Assembly (NCBI RefSeq): GCF_047948215.1
Contig: NC_134455.1
Coordinates: 164,406,575-164,470,574 of the forward strand
Direction of reading: 5' to 3'
Source: Lycorma delicatula
Lineage: Eukaryota > Arthropoda > Insecta > Hemiptera > Fulgoridae
Length of the DNA stretch: 64,000 nucleotides
Shown here: one piece after another, positions 1 to 10,639 of the stretch
Layout: every line of letters starts with the position of its first letter
Position numbering within the stretch: the stretch's first letter is position 1
Translations under genes and position numbers: made by a program
The notes under the pieces: generated by a model
The model's input: the letters and a program-made list of their open reading frames with translations, nothing else
What the model was told of the DNA's origin: nothing
Databases searched by the model: none

Positions 1-50
1 AAAATGTTAGACTCGTTATGAAAGTTTTTTCATATAAAAAATATATATAT

Positions 51-474
51 AAATATTTGTATAGATTTACATCCTAGCGCTTTCGGAAAATTATTTAAAT
101 TATAAAATTAATTAATAATACTTCACATATTAAAAGAGTTAGATAAATAAAAAATATTTGAATAAATAACAATTGATCGTCAATTATTATGATCAAGTCA
201 TATGTAATGCGTCTTGTCAGTGTGGTAGTCACAATTGTTATGTAACATTTAATTGTAGATAAAACTTGTGACTACTACACTGACAAGACGCATTGCATAT
301 GACTTGATTTTAATAACTGACGATCAATTGTTATATTTATAGAAATATTTTCAATTTTCTAACTCATTTCATATGTGAAGTATTATTATTATATATATAT
401 AATTAGTTACGGTGTGTCCCTGAAATGGAAATAATTTTCCGAAAGTGCTAGGATGTAAATCTATACAAATATTT
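51..474. repeat. Long foldback (near-palindromic) element
   Basis: The stretch is one large imperfect palindrome. Bases 51-234 pair with 266-474, leaving a loop of about 30 bases at 235-265. Paired blocks include AAATATTTGTATAGATTTAC with its complement at 455-474, CTTCACATAT with ATATGTGAAG, and CAATTGATCG with CGATCAATTG. Weaker pairing continues outward to about 30 and 514. There is no coding capacity. This looks like a non-autonomous foldback/MITE. No target duplication could be fixed. Confidence 0.85.
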
Positions 475-514
475 GTTGGTAAGCGGATTTATAATTTATA
501 TTTTTTATATAATG

Positions 515-2228
515 TGTATACCAACGGGCCAGTTAAATAAAATTAATCTAAAGTTTATTCAGTTTATGTACTTGTACTGATTATTTTCTACTGCTCATCA
601 TTAAATCCTTTAAAAGGATCGTTTCCCGAACGAAGAACTGATTAATGAAAGTCAGATAGTTCAAGTTATGTCAGCGTCTAAAAGAGCAAATTAATTAATT
701 TCGTATACACAGTATATTGTTTAGTTATTTCTAATAAATGAATTAGAATTATTTTTTTCTTTGACGCAGCGCGATGAATAGAGGAGTGCCTCAGCAACAA
801 AGTATTAAAGATATATAAATAATAGACCGGTTCTGTAGGTAATGACTTCTAATTACTTACACGTGTGAGGAGATAAATGAATAAATATACTTTTTTATTG
901 TTGCAATAGTTTCAATTAACAAGTAATAATTTTAAAGCTATAATTATTTTTAAATTATTTAGCGATATTATCAAACCAGTATATTATTTTTAGAGAATTT
1001 GTAATCAGTTTGTAACAGATTATTTTGGAATACGAATATATTACTTATTTGCAGAAAATTGAAGAGTCACTTCTCTCAGTTCTATTAACTGCGTAATACT
1101 AACTTAGTATATGTTTACGTTGTATTTATTTTTTTTAAAATAAATAAATAAGCGTTTAAATCCCATATTAATATTTAAAATGAGATAGGCTAATTATGTC
1201 TGTACAATATTTAAATCAGTTGTTTTTCATACATTTCTAATATATTAATGTTAATAATAACTTTTTTTTTATATTAAGAAAACCTAATGACGATTTATAA
1301 TTTGGTTAATGTATTCCTTCCGCCAATGTAGAGTAAAACTAGATTTACTAAAATATTCCCTCCGAGTGCCAGTTCTTATGTATTAAATTAAAGAATTTAT
1401 GGCGTTATTTGAAATTATATTTTATTTCCCGTCTATCGTTTTTTTTAATTCATCCTGAACGTATACATCACAAAAAATTAGTCTCCAAAGAAGGAGCGGA
1501 CCCTATTTAATACTTACAACTTTTTCTCCGTAAAAGTTATTCATCAATCAATAAGAGGGAGGAGTCTCTCTTCTTAGTAACAGAGAAACCCTTCAGACCA
1601 ATTGGTGCTCTTCCTGGCAAACAAATAACGCATTCCCATTAATAAGGTAGGTCGTACAAATTGAAATTAGCATCTATCATTAATTTAGCATTTATGCAGG
1701 AAGTAAAATTGCAGTATAACAAGAAAAAATTAATTTGTCATTCCTTTCGGATAGATCGTAGTAACGGTGCTGGTACACTTAAGCACAGTACATCTTTTAG
1801 GCAAACTCAATTTCTTTTCCCTTCCTATTACTTCAATAACTTGAATAAATAAATTCCGCAACTTTTTGGAAAACCACCGGCAAATTAATTTTTAATTCAA
1901 AATTTTATTTTTTTATTATTTTCACACACAATTACAGACAATAACATAATTACATATTTCATTTTTAATAATAATAGAAAGAAAATTCAATAAAGCAATT
2001 TCTGTCATCTATGATAACATGTGTAACTTGTATGAAAATTTAGGTAGGTTACCTAACTCTGCAGACAAATTCATTTCGAGGATTACCATCACAATAATAT
2101 TTTATAAAGTGAAACAGAAATTCTGAGATACACCGTCAGAAACTTAACGGTAATAATCTATATATAAATAGTGTAATCCTAAAACAGTAAATTCTTTTAA
2201 ATATCTTTCAGTAAGTAGATTAGAATAT
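515..2228. other. AT-rich stretch, no gene seen
   Basis: Low-complexity AT-rich DNA with only short chance reading frames. The longest, 63 codons at 1661-1852, has no recognisable motif. I see no repeat boundary or RNA gene here. Confidence 0.5.
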
Positions 2229-3660
2229 TTATAACTTTTCATTTTCATCAATTTCTAGTAACCACACAAATGACAAAGCATTGCATTTCCTAAAGTTTCT
2301 TGTTTCCTTTCTATTATTAGGTAACAAAGTGTACACCTTCGAAGCCACAGCTGAATAAAAATGTCTAAACAGTTCCAATTTTGGCAAAGGTAATATAAAT
2401 CTACCATTCCTACTTACATTATTCTTGAAATATGTGTGCGTTACATAAATGTCTACACATATTAAACTTTTATAAAAAACGATTAAGGAGTCTAAAAACA
2501 TAGAAAATCTTAAAGGCAGTATGCTAAGTTTTTAAAAATGTAAAAGATTCACTAAATCTATTTTTATTTGAAATTATTCTAATTATATGTTTTTGTGCTA
2601 TCAATAATCTAATTACATTAAAATAATATATACCTCCCCTACAAGTTATACCTTACATTAATCTCAATTCTATCAGGGAGTGATACATCTTCGGTAACTT
2701 TGTTGTACAAAAATTTTATAAGAAATAAAATTTATATATACTTAATCCGATTTATTTTTTTATCTTACTTATATGTTCTTTAGAAGACAGATTTTACATC
2801 TAAAATTAATCTCATATTTAAATTTATACTGAGGGCTGGCTACCAGGTATTATGTGGTAGACATTTTAATTGAAAAATTTTATAATTTATCTTTATTACA
2901 TTTAAACTCAAGCCGTTTTTTATTAACCACCACCTAATTCTCATAAAGTCTTCTTCAATATTTTTCCTTATTTCGTATGCACTTTCAGCTTCATAATCTA
3001 TTGCTGTCATCTGCGAATGTTATCATTCTACCGTTAAATTTTCCCTATATAAATAATTTAAGTCTGTAATAAATAAAATAGTCCCGAGTACAGAAACCTG
3101 TAGGATATTGTACTTAACATTACTTCGGGAACTCATTTCTTCTCCTAATTTGACCTGTTGAGATCTTTCCCTCAAATACGTCTCGATCCATTTTTTTATT
3201 GTATTGACCTCTAATTCCATCTTTCCATAGTTTTTCAAGCAAAATATTTTGATTAACAACGTCGAAAACTGTTTTAAAATCCAAGAACATACCCGAATTG
3301 CTGACCTTTGTACCCTACATTATATTGGACGTAAAATTTAAAAGTACATCTTCAGTATTATTTCTTTGGCAAAGATCATCTTGATTTTTACTAAAAAACT
3401 CTGTTTTTTCAAGGAAATCTATTAAACTAATTTTTATAAATTTTCCTAGAATTTTTGAGAACAAGGTAATAAATAATGATGTAGGTCGGTAATTGTTAAT
3501 ATTTTGTCCATCACCGTTCTTAAATATAGGTGCAACAATAGATTTTTTAAATAAAGAGAAAAATTTACCTTTGCTCATACTCAAACTAAACAAATGAGTC
3601 AAAACATTATTAACAATATCACTAACTTCTTTTATTATATTAATCCCTCCATATATTGCT
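2229..3660 (-). pseudogene. Jockey/CR1-like non-LTR retrotransposon, RT and C-terminal remnant
   Basis: Read on the minus strand from 3660 downwards, the pieces follow the order of a non-LTR reverse transcriptase. Fingers come first (VAPIFKNGDGQNINNYRPTS, near 3480-3550). Palm motif LDFKTVFDVVNQNILLEKL lies near 3220-3290. A degraded VPQGSVLG box (LQVSVLGTILF) lies near 3060-3110, and the active-site box FADDS near 3005-3020. Then come palm/thumb pieces such as IKNGLSLNV near 2900, and a C-terminal piece ending in ASKVYTLLP (2229-2420). Stops and frameshifts separate the pieces, so the gene is dead. The clade is inferred from the motif wording; CR1-like or Crack/Daphne relatives are alternatives. 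The endonuclease and gag parts are missing, which fits 5' truncation. Confidence 0.8.
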
Positions 3661-4407
3661 GTTGATTACAGCCGTTGATTCCCGTTGGTTACAGCCAAAT
3701 ACAAATTTCAACATATACAAATTCCTGAAAATACATTTAACGGAGGGACATTTTACCGGGTGATAACAACCCGTAAAAAACAATATTTTAGTTTTTGTGA
3801 AATTAATCATCAATTTTTATAATTAACCTCATTATTTTACAATCTTTTAAGCCTGAGTGGTCCGAAAGTCCAATTCCTCATAGAATAATCTTCAATCCAT
3901 AGTTATGCATCATCGAACGCAAACTTGCGACCCGCTGATAGGTTAATTACCAAATTTGATATAAATCAACGCTTAATAAAAAGCCAAACCCATTTTCTTA
4001 TGTACGTACATTTTGATGAGTTTTCTTTCAACAAAATGACTATTACTTAAAACTTTATTCTTAAAATGACTTTTTATTATCCCAATTATCTTCGATTTGG
4101 GTTACCTAACTTTAAAGTTAGAAAATTTATATTGCGGGGTAACAGGTATTATTAAAAGTTCCAAAGATGCTCTGATGAACTCCCAAAATATGCGAAACTT
4201 GTCCTAACTTCTGTGAAGAAAAGAATTGTTTCAAATTTTATTTGCTTTAATTTTCTTCTTTGTCCATTGAAATGTTACTTTTGCATACATTATAGGTTTA
4301 AGTTTATGTTGTACTGTTTTTAATAATTAATATGCATATTTATTTGTTTATTATTAAGTACATCCTGTTTTGGTAATATCAATAAACCGCTTCACATTAA
4401 GATGAGC
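3661..4407. other. No gene seen
   Basis: AT-rich DNA between the retrotransposon remnant and the SINE cluster. Its left edge may be further decayed retrotransposon, but no motif is readable. Confidence 0.4.
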
Positions 4408-4420
4408 TTCCTGCAACTAA

Positions 4421-4875
4421 CCCACCGGGTTGCCGGCCTCCGTAGCACGAGTGGTAGCGTCACATGGTTTTTCAGTCGGAGGTTCCGGGTTCGAATCCCG
4501 GTCAGGCATGGCATTTTTACACGCTATATATCATTCATCTCTCCCTCTGAAGCAATTCCTAACGGTGGTCCCGGAGGTTAAATAAACCCCCACCGGGTTG
4601 GTCTAGTGGTGAACTCGTCATCGCAAATCAGCTGATTTCGAAGTCGAAAGTTCTAAGTTTCAATTCCTAGTAAAGGCTTTATACGGATTTGAATACTCGA
4701 TCGTGGATACCGGTGTTCTTTGGTGGTTGCGTTTCAATTAACCACACATCTCAGGAATGGTCGACCTGAGACTGTACAAGACTACACTTCATTTACATTC
4801 ATACGTATTATCCTCACTCATCCTTATGGTGGTTTCGGAGCCAAAAAAAAAGAAAGAGACAAGAAGAAATAAGGT
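4421..4875 (+). mobile_element. SINE with tRNA-like head B, split by a second SINE
   Basis: The head reads CCCACCGGGTTG, is interrupted at 4433-4588, and resumes as GTCTAGTGGTGAACTCGTC. A degenerate B box follows near 4655-4670. The body contains CGGTGTTCTTTGGTGGTTG and GTCGACCTGAGACTGTACAA. The tail (ATCCTCACTCATCC, GGTGGTTTCGGAG) ends in an A-rich run. The 13-bp target duplication TTCCTGCAACTAA flanks the whole unit at 4408-4420 and 4876-4888, so the boundaries are firm. Confidence 0.85.
4433..4588 (+). mobile_element. SINE with tRNA-like head A, nested in another SINE
   Basis: The head has a pol III A-box-like segment (GAGTGGTAGCGT) and a clear B box (GGTTCGAATCCCG, about 4489-4501), followed by CAGGCATGGCA. 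The tail (CTCTGAAGCAATTCC, GGTGGTCCCGGAGG) resembles the tail of the host SINE. The 12-bp duplication CCCACCGGGTTG at 4421-4432 and 4589-4600 marks insertion into the head of the surrounding SINE. This is not a functional tRNA gene. Confidence 0.85.
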
Positions 4876-4902
4876 TTCCTGCAACTAATTTAGATTGATT
4901 TG

Positions 4903-5060
4903 TTGGCCTCCGTGGCGAAAGTGGTAGCGTCTTGGGCTTTCATCTGCAGGTGCCGGTTTCTAATCCCAATCAGGCATGGCATTTTATACGCTACAATAAT
5001 TGTCAAATTGTCATTTCATCTTATCCTACGAAGCAATACCTAACGGTGGTACAAAAAAAA
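4903..5060 (+). mobile_element. SINE, head A family, with poly-A tail
   Basis: The head reads GGCCTCCGTGGCG, AGTGGTAGCGT, then a decayed B box (GGTTTCTAATCCC) and CAGGCATGGCA. The body ends CCTAACGGTGGTAC plus A8. An imperfect 17-bp duplication beginning TAATTTAGATT flanks it (4886-4902 and 5061-5077, 14 of 17 identical). It landed directly beside the preceding SINE. Confidence 0.8.
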
Positions 5061-5077
5061 TAATTTAAATTGGTTAG

Positions 5078-7559
5078 CTAGAATTTCAATTACATTTAAA
5101 ATATATTTACATTCTTCAGTTTTTTGGTAAAATTGGAAAAGTCTTTTCTGTGTAAGAAACAGCAAACAAATAAATTCATAAAACTCGATATACCAATAAT
5201 CTAATTTCTTTCATTTTTCTTATAAAATTCAAGAATATCATGAATAAAACCTTAATTTCAGCAATGAACAAATAAAACAAAGAATGACTTGCGACTTATA
5301 CTTTCATTATTATTTTTCCTTCCTACTGATTTCACGATCAATTAACTGATTAACTGTACTTGAATTTCCTCAATTCCTCCTCTCATTTTGATGGAATTAA
5401 TTTTAATCTTCACGATACCAACTGAAAATATTATAATAATATTACTTACAGACTATTACAAGATGTTTCGCTAAAGGAGAAGAGTGAAGATATCATTCTC
5501 TTAAAAAAATTAAATTGGTTTTTTTACTGCTTTTAGGTGGGCAGACGGTAAAAAATGGTTATATTTTTAATTACTTTCTCAGTCCTGTAAATACTAATCA
5601 GTTAACTCTTTCAGATAACCATCAAAAGGACTAAAACGCCTTATAGCAGCTATTTCGTAATCTGTTCACGTCATAGATACCTTCCCAGCTATATACTTGT
5701 AAAATGTTCCACTCAACAACTGCCTCATAAAAAAACAAAATTCATGAATCCTAAATTAAAAAGAAATACATGCATAATCAGAAATAAATACGAAAGAAAA
5801 TAGCCAAATAAATACATAAATAAAAGGTGATTGAGTATATTCAATCTTGATAAACCAATATCCTGCCATAGGAGTGCTCATACGATACGTTCTTCTGTTT
5901 CACTTTCTTATTCAGAATCAGGAATAACTCAATATATAACTAAATTAGCCTTCAAAACTTTGTATTCAATAAATTTTATAAAAGGTTAAGGTGTCACCTG
6001 TGTGGAATAAAGAATTAGCATAATTAAGTTTCTCTCCTATTTTTGTTTAAAAATTTCGGCAGTCTTAATCTCATTCTTTTAGCCGTGGGTATAATTGTAT
6101 TAACAGTATTTTTAAAAACGCTTTACACGCTTTACACGTGTCAAAGTTATTGTTAAGCAAACTGTTACCAAATTTCACCATATTTTACAATTGTGTAGAA
6201 ATATTTCCAAAACTAGTACAGAGAAAACACAATAACTCAATCATATAAATAAACTATGTTATTACGCTTTTATAACAATATATTTACAGAAAAGTTATGC
6301 ATAATGCTGGTGATACTAAATAATGAATCATGTCTTTCAACCTTGAAAATAAATAATTCTTTTTGGCACGTGTAAAACGCCCAGCTTCTATCTAACATTA
6401 ATTTTAACATTGGATTTTTTTTAAATAGAATATAATTAAATGTATAAGGCCTTGGTTTTCTTATAATAAAATTACATTAATTTTTTTAGATAATTTTTTG
6501 TACTTTCGTGTAAGCTATTATTTATATTAATGTGTTGTAATGCGCGACCGATGCCAAATGATTTAGAAATTACTAATATTTAAATAACAAATAAATAATT
6601 AATAACAAAAAAATAATTCCTGTTCGTATTACATTAACTTATTTTCACTATGATGATAAGTTTTAAATAATTCTTGAAAGAGAAATGTATTTAATAAAAC
6701 TAGTTTTTTCAAGATCGAACTCTTTACTGTTCACAAAAATCAGTAGCAGTAAAACTTTAATGTAAATTTAATTAACATTCTATCTCATTATAATTCTTTC
6801 TATTTTTTAGATAATTTTTTTGATAATTTAATAATCAACAATGTCTTCACCAAATACAATAGTAGCAGTAACTCTTTTTGAAAAACCTATAAAACTTAGT
6901 ATTTTATAAGCCTTCTGTGATATAAGTTGTATTTATCTTTTTCCTTCTATTGATAACGTTCGCTTCTATTCTAAATATCAACAAGTTCTTCCGTTTCCCA
7001 GTATTTTATTTGTAACTTTTCTTCGAGATTTAATTGTTGCAAGGATATTTTAGAGGTTATTTTGTTCTTTTAGAATAAGCTTCTTCCTTTTCTTTCTTAT
7101 GATTAAGAGCTAGTAATAAAATCACTAGAACAGCTACAGGTAGATATTGACGATTTAACCACTAGAACAGCTGTGAATATTCAAATCGGTAGATTGACAG
7201 AAGTTTTGACAAGGCTGACTGCTAGTTGATGAAATCTTTTTCCCACAGAGGGAGTTTTACTCTTTCATTTAAGGGAAGAGTGGTGGACCCCTCAGTTTTC
7301 TATACAGTGTGCTCCTTACCAAACAACACATTCCATTTCCATCACAAATACAATATACATTACAGCTCTTAATTGCAATAACACTTAACATGACACAATG
7401 TATACTTCTTACGAATATACTCAGCGACTGTTAACTTTCTGAACTGCAACCATAACCCAAGGTGTGAACTATTTCCAAAACTACCTTTTTCTTCCTTTCT
7501 TTGACCATTTAAAATAAAAATTGTGCCTATAGATGAATCTCAAACGATGTCCTCTGGCA
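5078..7559. other. AT-rich stretch, no gene seen
   Basis: I found no reading frame, RNA gene or repeat with clear ends. The stretch holds short homopolymer runs and chance frames only. Confidence 0.45.
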
Positions 7560-8640
7560 ATGAGGATGAATCCAGTTTATTTAATTCTAGTTATATTTCG
7601 TATATACTCTTCTGCAGTGGTCCATATCGTCTATACATTTAGTAAAGAATAGAGTCTGTTCTTAATATCCTTATGCTGGTAGAAAAAAGCAAATAAATTC
7701 GACCTTACAAAAAGAACCTACTCACCATCATTTGAAGAAGATAGAAAATGAAGTAGGGAGTGGTGCAGCCACTATTGAATATGAGAATTTACGATGTGTT
7801 GTGGTTTGTAATAATCAAATTATTATTATTATTAATATTTTATTATTATTATTATTATTATTATTATATCAATCTATTATTATCTATATAGGTAGATAAT
7901 AATATCAGGCAGTTTGGAATGCGTTCAAATGCGTTCCTCTTCCCTTGGAAAAAATTGAGATTGAACATCTGTCTGTTCATGTGCACATCTTTATTCCAAA
8001 CCCTAAACCCTACTTCTAATGTCACAAGAAGGAACACTTGTAATGCATCACGGATATTTACACATATAGGTCAAAGAACATGAAGGTGGGGTGCAAACAT
8101 GAAAATTCAGCTCGTTTACGAGAGTGTCATCTTTAAAGGAAGAAAAGGCCATCCTTAAAATAAGTAGTAGAAGAATTGTCTCTCTTCGGCTGCATGCAGG
8201 AAATAAAAAAAAATTACTCATGGAACCTAGTACAACCGAATGTCCCTTTCACAGAAACTACAAAAACCCAGGCTTCTAAAATGGAGGAAATGTTTGTCCT
8301 GTGAGGAGTTAAAGAAATTGGTTTAGATGTTATCCAACCAGGTCGCCTACATAACTGCCAAAGTAACTGAGCTTGAATCTAAAGTAAACAAAGAAATTTA
8401 TGTCTGCTCCCTAGGGTGAAGGTTCTAATGCAGTTAAAATCAGAAGGATATCACTATCAAAGTTGTAGGTGCAATCCCTGTTTAAAGTGGTTGGAACTTC
8501 AAAATAGAAGAGAACAAAAGCTCTCACAAAAGAACTTCTTGCCTTAAAAAAAGTCTGGATCAGCCTATTTATATATTTAGAAGATTTCTCAGGTTAATAA
8601 TACAAATTGATTATTACTGAAGACTATCCAGCTAGATCTG
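7560..8640 (+). pseudogene. Decayed gag-like (ORF1) region of a non-LTR retrotransposon
   Basis: Fragments in shifting frames resemble ORF1 of Jockey/CR1-type elements: FIPNP followed by a ruined zinc knuckle (CHKKEHL) near 7990-8040; CKHENSARLRECHL near 8090-8130, which matches the usual C-x-N/H-x-SA-x-SR-x-CP knuckle; then RKKRPSLK. Upstream, KANKFDLTKRTYSPSFEED (about 7686-7745) may belong to the same protein. Every segment is broken by stops or shifts. The assignment rests on motif resemblance only and is tentative. An ATT microsatellite interrupts it at about 7820-7867. Confidence 0.4.
7820..7867. repeat. (ATT)n microsatellite
   Basis: Nearly uninterrupted ATT units with one break near 7840. 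Confidence 0.9.
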
Positions 8641-10639
8641 TTAATAAATCATGGTATTTTTTATGGTTTTTAACTACTTAAAAAAATAATTTCATGAAGT
8701 GTTTGATATAACTGTTTGATGTACAATTTGGACTCCCACTCATGTTATATTCTTTCTTTGTTTAATCTTTTACTGCCGATGTGTTTTCTGCAGTAAAGTA
8801 GCTGCAATAAACATTAATCCTGACTTGTTGAAACATCCCAAATTACCAATCAACTAAGGGGCAGGAGCAGCAGTGTGTTTACATACTATGCAGGATTAAT
8901 TTGGTCTTTATAATGGTGGTTCTAATCAAGGCTGATTAACATAGAAATATTTTATACAAAGTATAGGCTAGGAAGTAACGTTTGTGTAGTATATGCATTT
9001 AATATGAGTGAACAGAATTAGATTCAATAGAACCAGAAAATATTGACAATTGTTGGACAAATAAGTGATCTAATTTAGACAGGATTCAAAAAATAAAAAA
9101 TATATACTGACACTTAAGACAAATAATTTTCAGATGTTAATTTTACTGATGTTGTGTTTACATGATTTATACTTCAAATTATGCTTTAATAATATTAAAA
9201 AATATTGTATACTATTTTCCAAAGAAAGCAAAGTCTCCAAAAAATATTGAGTATGGAACTGACTGTCTTTTCAGCTGGGAGAAAAAAGAAGGAGGTTACT
9301 TTAGACAATGTTTATATAGATTTTCATACTACAGTTTCATTGGATGAAACTAGTCTTTAGTCCAGATATACCCTGTTTTCCTGTTTACAAGTGCATTAAT
9401 GTTGTAATCTTCATAAAAATGATCATATTCTTGTTTGTTGTGACTTAATCAATTCATTATACCCATTGTTTCACACACATTTTATATCATTTAATCCTTA
9501 TTATGTTGACGTATCTCCTAATCATGCTTGCCCTTTTGATAATAAACTATGGCATTTTAGATACTCAATATTTCCATGAAAGCCATTAACTGAAGTTACT
9601 GGCTTCAGTTACTGGCTTCACTAGTGTTTGCTGCATTTGAGGCAGACAACACTGTGATGTACTAGTTTATGCATAAGCACCAAGTTATTTGTGATGCCCA
9701 TTGTGTTCAGTGTGCGACTGCCTTGTTTTTTATCATATTATAACTGAAATCATTTGTTTTGAGATCTCCATTGCAAATTTATATTATTGCTTTATGTAGG
9801 GAGGATGTATAATAATTGGTAATAGATTGTTGCAAACTTGCTGGTTCTACCTTTATTTTAGTAGTATTTTTTAAATTTGTCATTTTTTTCATGTAGGCTT
9901 CTTTTATATTAGAATCAAAATTCTGTTTTTACTGCCATTAGACACGCTGGTTATCATGCAGAAAGTGAATTTTTATGAATAAGGATCCTCTTCACTATCA
10001 TAGGTGTTAATGATAAGTAAATATGGTGTGACTTTCCATTATGTGATTCTGGTGTAAAATACTCCTCCCAAATAGTTAATTAAATAAATAAACATGATTT
10101 GAATGTCTACATCATTATCCAGTTTTTACTAAATAATGGTTTCCATTTGGCAGTCTTTTTTTCAGTAATAAAGCCTGGTTGCTCATAACTTCCACAATTG
10201 GGCTATAAATTCAGATTTGTTAATTCAACTTTTGTGTGCTGTAAGGAAACCATCTTGGAGTAAATTTTTAACATTTTTAACCCCTTGAAGCATCTCCCAA
10301 ATAGTTAAAATATCGAACATCATAATGGCTTTTATCACCACTAAATTGTACTGAGTCTCAAAAATTTCTAATTTATCTTTTGTTCAATAATAATTTGATA
10401 ATAATGATAGTGATTCATGCAGCTTTTTCAATTTTCTTCATAAGCACAATGTTGGGAATATATTTCAATACAAAAAAATTTTAATAACAGATGTCATTAT
10501 TTAGTGAAATATTTCCCACTTTCAGTTAGGAATCATCACATGTTATACTGAAGATTTTTTTCTCTTCTTTGGCAATTTTCATTGGTTAATAATAATAACC
10601 GCTTCAGGGAAGCGGTTTAAATGGACAATGGAAATAAAC
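8641..10639. other. No confident gene; AT-rich, possibly more decayed retrotransposon
   Basis: A 61-codon frame at 9162-9347 has no recognisable motif. Given the gag-like remnant upstream, this may include decayed endonuclease sequence, but I could not align any catalytic motif. A short direct repeat (CAGTTACTGGCTTC, twice) lies near 9595-9630. Confidence 0.35.

Noticed and set aside
2229..2501. Independent small membrane-type protein on the minus strand
   Set aside because: The segment ending ASKVYTLLP fits the C-terminus of the retrotransposon RT lying directly upstream in the same orientation.
4440..4510. tRNA gene suggested by A and B boxes
   Set aside because: The same head recurs at 4903, 16882, 30089 and 30645 with SINE bodies and target duplications, and no full cloverleaf with an intact acceptor stem could be drawn.
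7820..7867. Regular repeats that could suggest a CRISPR array
   Set aside because: Simple ATT microsatellite with no spacers; the same applies to the tracts at 55856 and 63980.
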